A stretch of DNA of 64,000 nt from contig CAWEOP010000006.1 in the NCBI GenBank assembly GCA_963810755.1, positions 186,001 to 250,000 of the forward strand, read 5' to 3'. A program made the translations under genes and the position numbers. The stretch comes from FEN-1219 sp963810755 (GTDB taxonomy: Bacteria; Pseudomonadota; Gammaproteobacteria; Steroidobacterales; Rariloculaceae). A model generated the notes under the pieces. It did no database searches. It saw only the letters and a program-made list of their open reading frames with translations, and was not told the DNA's origin. Positions 8,437-18,460 of this stretch are shown one piece after another (within the stretch, counting starts at the first letter, position 1; every line of letters starts with the position of its first letter).

Positions 8437-9339
8437 ATGTCACTAATATCGCAAGCAGGGCTTCGAGCTGAGCTCCCGGCCGTGGCCGCGCAGCTGAACT
8501 TTCTTGCCCCGGGCGACGACGCGCCGAAAGTGCACATTTATCCGCCGTCGAGCGGTCTGCCCACGGCGCAGCCGGCGTTGGCCAAGCACACAGTGCCGAT
8601 CCGCGATGCACGGCCGATCGCCGACCAATTGCGCCTCGACGAGCACGGCTTCGAGCTGCACGCTCGACGCACGGCGTTCGCCGACTTCTACGATGAGGCG
8701 GCCGTGCGAGCGCGTTACTACCCCGAAGTGCAGGGGCTCGTGCAGGAGCTCACGGGTGCGCTCGCGGTGATCGCTTTCGACCATAACGTGCGTAGCGTGG
8801 TGCGTGCCGCGCGTGGCGACCGCGGTGTGCGCGCGCCCGTGGATCAGGTGCACAACGACTACACCGAACGTTCGGGCCTGAAGCGCAAGCGTGAGATCCT
8901 CGAGGAGGCGGGGCGCGCGGACCTCGTCGACCAACACGTCGCGTTCGTCAATTTGTGGCGACCGATCGTCGGACCCGTGCTCGACAACCCGCTTGCCGTC
9001 TGCGACGCGCGCAGCATCGGCCCCACCGACCTCGTGGCGACCGAGATCCTGCATTTCGGCGACGACGATCTCGTGGAGCCGCGCCATCGCGGCGCCGTCC
9101 AGTCGGTGCGCCACCACCCGGAGCAGCGCTGGTTCTACGTGTCCGCCATGCAGCCCGACGAGTTCCTACTACTCAAGTGCTACGACTCGCACACCGACGG
9201 CCGCGCGCGGTTCGTACCGCACACAGGCTTCGACCACCCGGCACGCCCGCCCGAGTTCGTGCCGCGCGAGAGTATCGAGGCACGGACGCTCGTGGTATTC
9301 GATGTGGCCGACATGGCCGCCGCGCGCTCAAGTACCTAG
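8437..9339 (+). CDS. CmcJ/AsaB-type Fe(II)/2-oxoglutarate-like oxygenase family protein
   Basis: A 300-residue soluble protein starting at ATG 8437 with GGAG seven bases upstream. It has the family's layout: an N-terminal 'NFLAPGDDAPKVHIYPPSSG' region, then 'FYDEAAVRARYYPEVQGLV', 'VIAFDHNVRS', the H-x-D bearing 'VHNDYTERSG' near residue 145, 'FVNLWRPIVGPV', 'WFYVSAMQPDEFLLLKCYDS' and a final Arg-containing 'ARTLVVFDV'. Relatives include the cephamycin methoxylase subunit CmcJ and fungal AsaB-like enzymes. The substrate of this copy is unknown. It is convergent with the next gene, with a terminator hairpin between them. Confidence 0.8.
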   Translation: MSLISQAGLRAELPAVAAQLNFLAPGDDAPKVHIYPPSSGLPTAQPALAKHTVPIRDARPIADQLRLDEHGFELHARRTAFADFYDEAAVRARYYPEVQGLVQELTGALAVIAFDHNVRSVVRAARGDRGVRAPVDQVHNDYTERSGLKRKREILEEAGRADLVDQHVAFVNLWRPIVGPVLDNPLAVCDARSIGPTDLVATEILHFGDDDLVEPRHRGAVQSVRHHPEQRWFYVSAMQPDEFLLLKCYDSHTDGRARFVPHTGFDHPARPPEFVPRESIEARTLVVFDVADMAAARSST

Positions 9340-9396
9340 ATGAAGCACGCGCGCATTTCCCGGAATCTCAGCAAGGAACGCGTCATCGCCACGACG

Positions 9397-9428
9397 AAAA
9401 GGGCGACGGACCTTCCGCTCCGTCGCCC
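9397..9428 (-). terminator. Intrinsic terminator between convergent genes
   Basis: A perfect 10-bp stem GGGCGACGGA/TCCGTCGCCC with an 8-base loop (9401-9428), flanked on the left by AAAA at 9397-9400. Read on the minus strand this is a GC stem followed by TTTT, so it fits termination of the minus-strand gene 9458-10237. For plus-strand transcripts of the CmcJ-like gene there is only a C-run after the stem, so any action there is weaker. Confidence 0.65.
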
Positions 9429-9457
9429 CCGCTCGTCGTCCGGACGCAGCCGATCAG

Positions 9458-10237
9458 TTAGTAACTGAGATTGGCGACGCGCCGCCGGATGGTCGTCCGG
9501 ACCACCGTCACCAAACGCGCCTGCTTGATAGCCAACGCCTGCGCGCCGGCTTCACCCAACGTCGCTTGCGCCACGCCCCCGGCGGCGGTCACCGCATCTA
9601 GCGCGGCTAGATTCGGGTAGTACGTGGTGAGAATCCGCAGCCCTTGCTCCTCGGCGCCTTGGTTGGTGATCGAAACGCCCCAACCCGCGATCCTGCCGGC
9701 CATCTTCGCCTTCTGAATCATCGGCAGCATGTCCGCAGTGAGGAAGTCGGCGAACGCCGGGCCGCCACCCGGCCCCCCCGCAAGGCGATACCTCGTGGTC
9801 ACGTAGATCGGCCCGGCATTCGTCGTGACGGCCAAGGCACCCTGCTGAGTGATGATGTAGCGCTGCGTCGATGCCGTGCAGTCCGCGAGCTTCGCCGCCA
9901 AGGCGTCCCCGGCCTTGGCGCCGAGCACACGCTGCAGCAAACCGTCGCCGTCGAACTCCGCGAAATTGTCCAGCGTCCGCAGCGTCACATACTCGTTGGT
10001 GTCGCCGAACAATGTCTCGAGCGTAACGCGCGACATGACGCCGCCCTTCTTGAGCGCCGGCATGACTTCGTTCTGCTGCAGAGCACGCCACTCCGCCGCT
10101 CGGCCGGGCTTCAGTTGAATCGCCTGGACCAGCGTCCGCGTGTTGGCCGGAGCGTTCTGCGCGAGGCTCACGCCGAGCGGCGTCATCAGCAGCAGCGCAG
10201 CCACGGTCCAAATAGCTCTCAACGTTGACGTTCTCAT
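9458..10237 (-). CDS. Secreted protein with two ferredoxin-like (dimeric alpha/beta barrel) halves, unknown function
   Basis: 259 residues with a clean signal peptide at the ATG 10237 (AIWTVAALLLMTPLGVSLAQ). The mature part has two similar halves of about 110 residues. The first holds 'LVQAIQLKPGRAAEWRALQQ' and 'YVTLRTLDNFAEFDG'; the second holds 'YVTTRYRLAGGPGGGPAFAD' and 'ILTTYYPNLAALDAV'. This resembles NIPSNAP or antibiotic-biosynthesis-monooxygenase folds, which use such paired strands, but no catalytic residue is identifiable. It is divergent from the secreted gene at 10,531. Confidence 0.65.
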   Translation of the reverse strand: MRTSTLRAIWTVAALLLMTPLGVSLAQNAPANTRTLVQAIQLKPGRAAEWRALQQNEVMPALKKGGVMSRVTLETLFGDTNEYVTLRTLDNFAEFDGDGLLQRVLGAKAGDALAAKLADCTASTQRYIITQQGALAVTTNAGPIYVTTRYRLAGGPGGGPAFADFLTADMLPMIQKAKMAGRIAGWGVSITNQGAEEQGLRILTTYYPNLAALDAVTAAGGVAQATLGEAGAQALAIKQARLVTVVRTTIRRRVANLSY

Positions 10238-10530
10238 AGCCTTTGTCCTTGTTTATCGGTTGTTGATCGAGGACGGATCGAATGCGCAGCGTTGCTGCGC
10301 GAATCTGCTGAGGTCGTCGACTAGACGCGTCCAGGCATCGTTGCCGACGGTTGGATGATGGAACCCCCCCCGCTTCGCGCCGGAACGGGCGTTCGAGCGC
10401 GCGCGACGATCATTGCGCGCTCGTCCGTCCCGCACTGCAATAGACCGCCGGGTATAGGTCCGATCGAGCGGTGAGGGCGCGTGCTACGATCCAACCGAAA
10501 CGAGGCGCCTTTGTCAGCGGGTGAATCTCG
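10238..10530. promoter_or_regulatory. Divergent intergenic region with a small hairpin
   Basis: 293 bases between two divergent secreted-protein genes, so it must hold both promoters, but I cannot place good -35/-10 pairs. It contains a 7-bp inverted repeat GCGCAGC-GTT-GCTGCGC at 10284-10300 and a run of eight or more C around 10,364-10,371. Confidence 0.35.
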
Positions 10531-11523
10531 ATGAAGCGTCGGTGGCGGGACACTGGAATGACATTAGCGGTCTGCGCCGCCTTGTCCGCGAGCGTCCACG
10601 CGCAGGGCACGTCCTCACCGGCTCCATTCCGCACGTCTTGGGGTGATCCGGACCTGCAGGGCTACTACACCAACAAGTACGAGTACGGTACGCCGTTCGA
10701 GCGGCCGGCTGCTTTCGAGGGGCGCCGTATCGAGGAGATCACGGCGAACGAGTTGGCCGAGGTCACGGCGGATCGTCAGAAGGAGGCGCTCGACCGCGCT
10801 CCGTTCTTCGGCGGCGATCCGGAGGGACGAATCGGCAACTCGGCGGAGTTCAGGGACATCTACGAGGTCACGAGGGGCTCGCGCCCCTGGCTCGTGATCG
10901 ACCCTCCCGACGGCCGAATTCCGCCGATCCTACCGGCGGCGCGCACCCGCGTGGAGGCAGCCGGCACGCAGCGAGGGAGCTTTGGTCCGGGTCCGTTCAA
11001 CGGCCCCGAGGACTTCACGCTGTGGGAGCGCTGCATCACGCGCGGTCTTCCGGGCTCGATGCTGCCGGGCGGCTATGGCAACTCTTATCAGATCGTGCAG
11101 TCGCCTGGGTACGTCGCGATCCGCTACGAGATGGTGCACGACACACGCGTGATCCCGGTCGACGGCCGTCCGCATCGCGCGACTTCGCTCCGATCCGACA
11201 TGGGCGATGCGAGCGGCCGCTGGGACGGCGAGACGCTCGTCGTCGAAACGACGAACTTTCTGCAGCGCAGCGCGTTTCGCGGCGCCAATGCGGAGACGCT
11301 GCGGCTCGTCGAGCGTTTCACCCGGACCTCGCCGACCACCATCGAGTGGTCGGTGACCGTCGACGACTCCTCCACGTGGGCCAAGCCGTGGACGTTCTCG
11401 ATGCCGCTCACGCAGAACGACGAAGAAGCGGTCGAGGTCTACGAGTGCCACGAGGGGAACCACGCGATCTTCAACGTGCTCAGTGCCTCCCGCGCCGCCG
11501 AGCGCGAGGACGCTGCCCGGTAA
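10531..11523 (+). CDS. Secreted protein, 'GRWDGETLVVET' family, paralog 1
   Basis: 330 residues with signal peptide (TLAVCAALSASVHAQG) from ATG 10531. I do not know a named function for the family. Landmarks shared with the genes at 23,599, 38,927 and 40,209 are: 'WGDPDLQGYYTN' near the mature N-terminus; 'DPPDGRIPP'; a cysteine motif 'ERCITRGLPGSMLPGGYGN'; 'YEMVHDTRVIPVDGRPH'; 'GRWDGETLVVETTNF'; 'VERFTRTSP', then 'TVDDSSTWAKPWTF'; and the C-terminal 'VYECHEGNH'. It is most similar to the gene at 38,927. Alternating beta-strand pattern in the middle suggests a beta-sandwich or propeller-like body; periplasmic or extracellular location follows from the signal peptide. Confidence 0.75.
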   Translation: MKRRWRDTGMTLAVCAALSASVHAQGTSSPAPFRTSWGDPDLQGYYTNKYEYGTPFERPAAFEGRRIEEITANELAEVTADRQKEALDRAPFFGGDPEGRIGNSAEFRDIYEVTRGSRPWLVIDPPDGRIPPILPAARTRVEAAGTQRGSFGPGPFNGPEDFTLWERCITRGLPGSMLPGGYGNSYQIVQSPGYVAIRYEMVHDTRVIPVDGRPHRATSLRSDMGDASGRWDGETLVVETTNFLQRSAFRGANAETLRLVERFTRTSPTTIEWSVTVDDSSTWAKPWTFSMPLTQNDEEAVEVYECHEGNHAIFNVLSASRAAEREDAAR

Positions 11524-11572
11524 TTGAGGTTGCGGGCGCGGATACCGCCGCGGACCTGATCTCGCGGCTACC

Positions 11573-12790
11573 CTACTCCGCGACGCGCCAAGCCGACACG
11601 TTCGGCCACTTCGCGAGATCCGCGGTCGCCCACGCGTTGTCCTTGTCCTTGTGACAGCTCGTGCACGGATTCGGAACGCCGTACTTCTCACTGTCCGCGG
11701 GCGAGATGAAGCGGAACGTGTGGCTGCGGACGTTCACATTGGCGATCTCCGTCGCGATCTTCGGCATGTGACAGTCGACGCAGGTCGCCTTCTCGGCGCT
11801 GTGCTGGCTGTGCTGCAAGGCCGTGCCGCGCGGGCCGTTCGGCGACTGCGGGCCGTGGCACGTGAGGCAAACGTCGCCCTTGGGCTTCACGAGCTCCGCG
11901 CCGTGCTGCGTGCCGTGCACGTCGTGGCACCCGGAGCACGTCACGCCGTGCGTGTACATCTGGCTCTGCACGAAGTCGTTGCCCTGCATGCGATTCTTGT
12001 GAGCCGAGCCGTCGGGCCAATGCGTGAACGTCGTCTCGCCGAGCTTGTGCTCCTCGAGCTCCCAGAAGTCGCTGAGCTTGTCGCCCGCGCGGTAGCCCAC
12101 CGGCCAGTCGTAATAGACGCCGTTCAGCGGCGTTTCCTTCGGCCGCCCTTGCGAATGACACTGGATGCAGACGTCGTTGGCGCGCACGAAGTCGAGCCGC
12201 GCGGAATTCACGATGTTCGACGCGTGCGGCTCGCGCACGTGCGCGGCGCCGGGGCCGTGGCACTGCTCGCAGCCCACGTTCCACTCCGTGACCTGCTTGG
12301 TCGCGACGTCGTAGTTGGTCGAATGGCAGCCGTCGCACAGCGGCCCGGTCGGCCGCTGCATCTGCTCCGCCGGATAGTGCTCGACCCACCAGTCGGTGCC
12401 GGCCGCAACGTAGTAGCGGCGCCAGACCTTGTTCTGCACGTCCCATTGGGCCGGGAATACGAAGTAGTCGTCGCCGACCTTGGTGAAGTAGCGCTGCTTC
12501 CAGATGCTGCCGTAAGTGAACGCGATGTCGCTCTTCTTGAACGTGACGAGCTCATTCGGCTTCGAGAAGTCGCCGACGATCGCTTCCGGATGCGCCTTCA
12601 CGTCGACGAGGATGTTCGCCATCGGCGTCTTCTTCCAGCGGTCGTATTCGGCCGTGTGACACGAGCGGCACGCGGCGGAGCCCGAATACTGCGACGCCGG
12701 CGCCGCGGGCGCGCGCTGCGCTTGCGCATATGCGGCCTCCGCTCCGGCGAACAGCAGCACACACAACGCAAACGACTTCGAGCAGTTCAT
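11573..12790 (-). CDS. Octaheme c-type cytochrome, exported
   Basis: 405 residues with a signal peptide (ALCVLLFAGAEAAYAQ). Eight CxxCH haem-attachment motifs are seen in order: CRSCH, CDGCH, CEQCH, CIQCH, CSGCH, CLTCH, CVDCH and CTSCH. Additional conserved-looking stretches are 'PTGPLCDGCHSTNYD', 'GCEQCHGPGAAH' and 'HGVTCSGCHDVHGT', as in the multihaem proteins that often carry C-terminal TPR repeats; here the protein stops after the eighth haem. Its ATG (12790) directly abuts the TAA of the RND gene, so it is co-transcribed with the efflux operon. It should be a periplasmic electron carrier or reductase; the partner is unknown. Confidence 0.88.
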   Translation of the reverse strand: MNCSKSFALCVLLFAGAEAAYAQAQRAPAAPASQYSGSAACRSCHTAEYDRWKKTPMANILVDVKAHPEAIVGDFSKPNELVTFKKSDIAFTYGSIWKQRYFTKVGDDYFVFPAQWDVQNKVWRRYYVAAGTDWWVEHYPAEQMQRPTGPLCDGCHSTNYDVATKQVTEWNVGCEQCHGPGAAHVREPHASNIVNSARLDFVRANDVCIQCHSQGRPKETPLNGVYYDWPVGYRAGDKLSDFWELEEHKLGETTFTHWPDGSAHKNRMQGNDFVQSQMYTHGVTCSGCHDVHGTQHGAELVKPKGDVCLTCHGPQSPNGPRGTALQHSQHSAEKATCVDCHMPKIATEIANVNVRSHTFRFISPADSEKYGVPNPCTSCHKDKDNAWATADLAKWPNVSAWRVAE

Positions 12791-15700
12791 TTAGACCTCC
12801 GTTCTACGCGTCCATGCACCGGCAATCCTACTACCGCCGCGGTCCGCGCGTTCCGCGAGCGCCATCAGCACGAGCAGGTTCAGCACCGTCGACGTCGCGA
12901 GCCCGCCGAGCACCGTGATCGCCATCGGCGCCTCGATCTCGTAGCCGGCCTTGCCGAGTCCGAAAGCGAGCGGCGCCAGGCCGAGCGCGGTCACCAGCGC
13001 CGTCATGAGAATAGGCACGAGCCGCTCCGCCGCGCCGCGCAGCGCGGTGGCGCGATTCCACGGCTGAGTCTCGACGTCGACGAGGTGCTCGTAGTGCGCG
13101 AGCAGCAGGATCGAGTTGCGCGAGCTCACGCCGAATACGGTGACGAGGCCGACGAGCGTGCCGAGCGACAGCCCGATACCCGTGATGCCCACGGCGACGA
13201 TGCTGCCGATCAAGCTGAACGGCAGATTCGCGACGACGAACCACGGGTACGCGCGCCTGCGGAAGCACACGAACAGGATCAGCACGACCGCGACCAGCGC
13301 GAACACGGAGTACAGCACGAGCTCGTAGCGCGCCTGCTGCTCCGCCTCCGCCTCCCCCGCGAAGCTCACGAACACACCGGCCGGCAGGTTCCCGAGCGCC
13401 GCGATGCGGCCGCGCGCATCCGCGACGACGCCCTGTAGATCGCGGCCCTCGACGTTGAACGTGACGGCCACGCGGCGCTGGCCGTTCAAGTGGCGAACCT
13501 GCGAGCGGCCGACGGCGGGAGCGATGTCCGCGAGCTGCGCCATGCGCACCGGTCCGAGCGGCGTCTGCACGACGAGGTTGCCGATCGTCTCGGCGCGATT
13601 GCGCAGGTCCTCCGCAAGAATGACGACCACGTCGATCGTGCGACCCGCCGCGAATGTCTGGCCGACGGCGAGCCCTGCGAACGCGGCCTGCAAGACGTCG
13701 AGAGCATCGCGGCGCGTCACTCCATACTGCGCGAGCGCTTCGACGCGCGGCCGCACGAGGATCGCGGGCGTCGCGCTCTGACGCTCGTACTGCAAGTCCA
13801 CGACTCCGTCGACGCCGCCGACGGCGGCGGCGATGCGCGCGCCCGTCGCATCGAGCGCGTCGAAGTCGTCGCCGAACACGCTGATCACGACGGCCGCCGT
13901 TTCGCCGGTCAGGCTCTCGCTGAAGCGGTCGCCGAGGAAAGTCACGACCTCGGTCCGCAGGCCCGGGTAGCTCTCGACGATCTCGCGAATCGCGGCTTGC
14001 GCGTCGCTCTGAGCGATGCCGGGCTCGGCCACGAGCTCGACGTGAAATTCACTGCGGTTCGGGCCCCAAGTGTCCTCGCCGAGCTCGGCGCGGCCGATTT
14101 GCTGCTCCACCGTCGCGATGTACGGCAGAGCGAGCAGCTCGGCGCTGATCCGTCGGCCGACGCCGAGCATCTCCTCGAACGACGTGCCGGGCAGCGCACT
14201 GCTCGCCTGCACGACGAAGTGCCCTTCCTCGAACGCGGGCATGAACTCTCCGCCGAGCGACGGCAGCCACAGCAGCGTTGCGGCGAAGGCCGCGAGCAGC
14301 ACCGCCCCGACGGCGGTCGAGACGCTCGCTGACCCACACCGCCGCACGGGCTTGTGCTCGCTTGAGCGCGCCGATCCACCGCGCTTCCGCGCGGACGCTG
14401 TCGTTCGCGAGCAGCAGCGCGCAAAGCGCGGGCGTCACGATCAACGCGACGACGAGCGACGCGACGACGGCCGCGACGAACGCAAGCGCGAGCGGCCCGA
14501 TGAACTGGCCTTGCACTCCGGAGATGAAATAGACCGGCACGAACAGCGCGACGACCGCGAGCGTCGCGAATACCACGGGCGAGCGGATCTCGAGCGACGC
14601 GTCGCGCACGACGTCGAGGCGCGGGTGCGGGCGCGCGAGTGCCGCATTCTCGCGCAAACGGCGAATGATGTTCTCGATGTCGATGATCGCGTCGTCGACG
14701 AGCACGCCGACCGCCACGGCGAAGCCGCCGAGCGTCATCGCGTTGAGCGTGAGCCCGAACCAGTGCAGCACGAGCGTCGCCGCGACGAGCGACAACGGGA
14801 TCGTCATGAACGAGATCAGCGCCGCGCGCGCATCGCGCAAGAACGCGAACAGCACGACCAGGACGAGCACGGCCGCGACGGCCAGACCGTCGCGCAGGTT
14901 GCCGAGCGCGCGCTCGATGAAGTTCGCCGGCCGGTGCAGCGCGGGATACACCGTGATGCCGTCGGCCGTGAGTTGCGGGACGATGTCCGCGAGCGCGCTT
15001 TCGAGCGCCCGCGTCACGTCCATCGTATTCGCGCCGAACTGGCTCGAGATCGTGAGCAACACCCCGTCGCGGCCCTGCACGAGCGTGTCGCCGGCGCGCA
15101 GCGCGGCCGCGATCGTGACGCTCGCGAAGTCGCCGATCGTGAGCGGCACGCCGTTCCGCACGGTGAGGACGGCACGCGCGAGCACCTCCACGTCCGGCGC
15201 GGGCAGGGGCGAGTCGATCAGCACGCGCTGCGCCGCGAGGTCGATGAAGCCCGTGCCGCGCAGCGCGAGCGCGGCGCGCGCGGCCTCGGCGAGATCGCCG
15301 AGCCCGAGCCCGTAGGCCTCGAGCTTACCGATGTCGGGCGCGATCTGAATCTGCCGCACGTCGCCGCCGAACACGTTGACGCGCGCGACGCCGGGCACCG
15401 CGAGCAGCAGCGGCTTCAGATTCCAATCGGCGAGGTCACGCAGAGCGAATCGATCGAGACGATCGGAGACGAGCCCGATCTTGAGCACGTCCATCGTGCT
15501 CGAAGTGAGCGGGGAGAGCTTCGGCGCGCCGGTGCCGGCCGGCAACGACGCCGCGACGCGCGCGAGGCGCTCCGCCACGTCCTGATGCGCACGCTGCGCG
15601 TCCACGCCCGCCCCGAAGTCGAGCGACACGACCGAGAGGCCCGGTATCGACTCCGAGCGCAGCGCCGCGAGCGCCGGCGCGCCGTTGACCGCGGCCTCGA

Positions 15701-15902
15701 TCGGCCGCGTGATCAGCGTCTCGACTTGATCAGGCGTGAGTCCCGGCGCTTCGGTCTGGATCGAAACCTGCGCCGGCACGAACTCGGGGAACACGTCGAC
15801 CGGCGTCTTGAGCGCAGCCCAAGATCCGAGCACGAGAAACGCGAGGGCCAGGATCGTGACGACGGCGCGGCGCCGCACGCTCAACGCGATCAGCCAACGC
15901 AT
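12791..15902 (-). CDS. RND efflux permease, HME (CusA/CzcA-like) type, one frameshift
   Basis: Inner-membrane pump of a tripartite efflux system, about 1,037 residues when restored. It begins at ATG 15902 with 'VSVRRRAVVTILALAF'-like first helix and 'PVDVFPEFVPAQVSIQTEAP', typical of heavy-metal RND proteins. The helix-4 motif 'VGVLVDDAIIDIENIIRRL' and 'VVFATLAVVALFVPVYFISG' are also HME-like. A break near 14,327 moves to a second frame, which continues with 'LGGEFMPAFEEGHFVV', 'TVEQQIGRAELGED' and the last helices 'TVFGVSSRNSILLLAHYEHL'. The span is 3n+1, so one extra base explains it. Order in the operon is TolC, adaptor, RND, then cytochrome. The metal cannot be read from the sequence. Confidence 0.87.
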
Positions 15903-15908
15903 CGGCGT

Positions 15909-16884
15909 CTATTCTTCCTCGGCGCCGCCGCCGATTTCGCGCGCGAGCAATAGACCGGCGCCGGCGACGACGACCGGCTCGCCCGCCTCGAACCCGTCGC
16001 TCTGGAAGTACCCGCTCGGCAGAGGACGGCCGAGCTCGACGCGCCGGCGCTCGAGCACCTCGTCGCGCGTGGCCACGTAACACCAGGCCTCGCCGCCCGC
16101 GAGCACGACCGCGGAGAGCGGCACGACCGTCCCCGGCAGCGCGGCACCGCTCGCGAGGCTCGCGGTCAATCTCTCGCCCGCATTCAAACCGTCCGGCACC
16201 GCGAGCAACGCAAGCACCGTCGGACCGGGCACCGCGGGATCCGCCGGGCCGGGCCAGAGGTCGGAAGCATTCCAGGTTTGCGATCCGGACGCGCCGACGC
16301 GGCGCAGCGCGAGCGATGCCGGCGCAGCTTCGCCGAACCCCGACGGGAAGCTCGCCGTGACGAGCAGAGCCGAGCCTGCCGCGAGGTCCTCGAGCAAGGG
16401 GTCGCGCCGGCGCGCGTCGAGCCAAGGCGCCTGCGCACCGAGGCCCAAGCTCACACGCGCGCGCGCGACGCGCAGCTGCGCCTCGTCCGCCGCGGCCTGG
16501 CGCTCCGCGGCTTCCAGCGCTTCCGCGGAAACCGCGGTGTCGTTCTTGAATAGAGCGCGGGAGCGCTCGAGCGCCGCGCCGCTCGTGCGCGCATTCGTCT
16601 CCGCATCGGCAAGATCGGCCAGCGGTCCGATCACCGCTTGCGCGTCGAGGACGCGCGCGGGTCCTTCGATCGTCGGTTGGAACGACGCGCTCGCGATCGT
16701 GCCGAGCTCGACGCCGAGCTTCTCCCTGCTCCTCGTCGTCCAATGCGACGCCGAGGGCGGGCTGCTCGGGCTCCGCGGCAGTGGACGCGTCCGCCTCGGC
16801 CGCGTCCCGGCCGCAGCCGCAAAGCGAGCCCAGGACTAGGAGGATTCCCGCACACGGCGTCAGCGCGGAGTTGCGGGCGGTCAT
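15909..16884 (-). CDS. RND periplasmic adaptor (membrane fusion lipoprotein), one frameshift
   Basis: About 325 residues. Start ATG 16884 overlaps the TolC stop as ATGA. The N-terminus 'AGILLVLGSLCGCGRD' has a lipobox-like LCGC, so it is probably a lipoprotein. An acidic linker follows, then a break near 16,722 (one extra base, span 3n+1), after which come 'ADLADAETNARTSGAALERS' and 'AERQAAADEAQLRVARARVS' of the coiled-coil hairpin. The beta-barrel/lipoyl part follows with 'GTVVPLSAVVLAGGEAWCYV' and 'SDGFEAGEPVVVAGAGLLL'. It is shorter than CusB. No Met- or His-rich metal-binding N-terminus is seen, so metal choice is not evident. Confidence 0.82.
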
Positions 16885-18302
16885 TGCGGCGCCTCGACGA
16901 GCAGCTCGCGGATCGAGCCCGCGGCCTCGATGGACGAAGGGGGATAGAGCGGGCGTTGCGTGCTGTTCTCGAGCGCCGTTAGGGCGTCCAGCAACGCGCG
17001 GCGAGCGTCGAGCGTCGTTTGGCGCAGGCGTGCGAGCGTGATCTGCCCCGCGAGCAGCTCGCCGCGGTTCGCAGCGCCGGCGGCGAGCCGCCGTTCGAGC
17101 GCGCCGGCCGCGCCGGCCGCGTCGCGCTCCGCTTGTTCCGCCCCGGCGAGCGCCTCGCGCAGCGACTCGTAGCGCGCGAAGCCGACGCCGATTCCCGCGA
17201 GCACGGTGGCCTGCACGTCGTCGAACTTCGCGGCGGCGACGGCGCGTGCCGCGATCGCCTCGCGTATCGCGGCGTCCGCGTTGTGAAACAGCGGCACCGG
17301 GAGATCGAGGCCGAGCGTTATCTTGTGGTCGCTCTGGTCCACCGTATAACCCGGCGCAAGCGTGATATCCGGGTATTGCGACGCGACGGCCGCGCGCAAA
17401 TCCTCTTCGGCGATTTCGTACTCGGCGAGCGCCCGGCGCACGTCGAGACGATTCACGAGCGCGAGGTCACGTGCCGCACTGACGTCCGCGGCGCCGATCG
17501 CGGGCAACGCAGCGAGCGGCGGCAGAATCGGCCGCAGGTTCACGACCTCCTGCGGCGCAACACCGATGGTCGCGGCGAGCGTGGCCGACGCCGCGGTGAG
17601 CGCCGCCGCGTCGAGCCCGCGGCGGCTCGCGTTCTCGTTCACCGCCCGCACGGCCGCGAGCCGCTCGGACGTCGTCGCGGCGCCGCGCTCGAGCCGCGCA
17701 TCGACCCACGCGAGAAACGCGCGCGCGAAACCGGCCTCCTCGTCGTCGAGCGCGAGCCGCTCTTGCGCGAGCGCGAGCTCGAGCAGCGCGGCGCGCACCT
17801 CGGCGCGCGCGGCCCACAACGCCTCGCCGAATTGCCATTCGAGCACGCGTTCTCGGGCGAGCGCTCGATCGCGGCGAATCTCGCGCTTGTTGCCGGTTTC
17901 GAGCGTGAACGCGAGCGCGGCGCCGACGACCCACGGGTCAGCCGCGTCCTCATCGACGACCTTCTCGTTGGTGCTCGATACGGTGGGGTTGCGCTTTTGG
18001 CCGTCGACGGCCGTCGCGGCGCGTGCCGCTTCGACTTCGGAGCGCGCGACCGCGAGATCCGTGCGCAACGTCCACGCCGCCAGCGTGAGCTGATCGAGCG
18101 ACCACGAGTCTTCCGCCGCAACGGCCAACTGATGCCGCGCGAGCAGATCGTGCACAGCGGGAGCGGCGAGCGAGCGAGCGGCTATCCGTTGCCCGTTGGC
18201 GGCCGCGTCGATCGGGGCGCGCTCGACGTGCTCACAGGCGGCACCCGCGAGCGCAGCTGCAACGATGAGCATGCGGAGTGCAGCGACTGGAGGTGGATTC
18301 AT
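16881..18302 (-). CDS. TolC-family outer-membrane efflux protein
   Basis: 473 residues, start ATG 18302. Signal sequence with a lipobox-like 'AAALAGAACEHV' near residue 20 suggests a lipoprotein of the CusC/CzcC kind. Two long helical repeats are visible: 'LAVARSEVEAARAATAVDGQ' with 'RNPTVSSTNE', and 'EEDLRAAVASQYPDITLAPG' followed by 'LPVPLFHNADAAIREA'; the PDITL..GY and LPVPLFN-type motifs are hallmarks of the family. It opens the operon tolC-adaptor-RND-cytochrome. A possible -10 (TATGAT) lies about 45 bases upstream, within the 158-base gap to the next gene, but without a good -35. Confidence 0.85.
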   Translation of the reverse strand: MNPPPVAALRMLIVAAALAGAACEHVERAPIDAAANGQRIAARSLAAPAVHDLLARHQLAVAAEDSWSLDQLTLAAWTLRTDLAVARSEVEAARAATAVDGQKRNPTVSSTNEKVVDEDAADPWVVGAALAFTLETGNKREIRRDRALARERVLEWQFGEALWAARAEVRAALLELALAQERLALDDEEAGFARAFLAWVDARLERGAATTSERLAAVRAVNENASRRGLDAAALTAASATLAATIGVAPQEVVNLRPILPPLAALPAIGAADVSAARDLALVNRLDVRRALAEYEIAEEDLRAAVASQYPDITLAPGYTVDQSDHKITLGLDLPVPLFHNADAAIREAIAARAVAAAKFDDVQATVLAGIGVGFARYESLREALAGAEQAERDAAGAAGALERRLAAGAANRGELLAGQITLARLRQTTLDARRALLDALTALENSTQRPLYPPSSIEAAGSIRELLVEAPQ

Positions 18303-18460
18303 TCGCGGCGCCGGAGTTGATGCTCCTCGCGATCATATACAGCGAACGCAGCCGTCGCGCCAGAAAAAGATCGGCCGGATGGCGCCCGAGCGCGCTCGAA
18401 GTGTCTTCGACCGATTCGTGACGCGACAGCCGTCAAACGCTGTTCTCGAAGTGCTTCGGC

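Noticed and set aside
12730..12918. Small plus-strand frame across the RND-cytochrome junction
   Set aside because: It is antisense to the junction of two well-supported genes and has Arg/Ser-rich shadow composition.
14070..15953. A 627-codon plus-strand frame opposite the RND gene, and similar long frames at 53467-55248, 11651-13438 and 26811-28088
   Set aside because: They lie antisense to genes with strong family motifs, are dominated by Arg, Ala, Glu and His, and show no domain, signal peptide or ribosome site.
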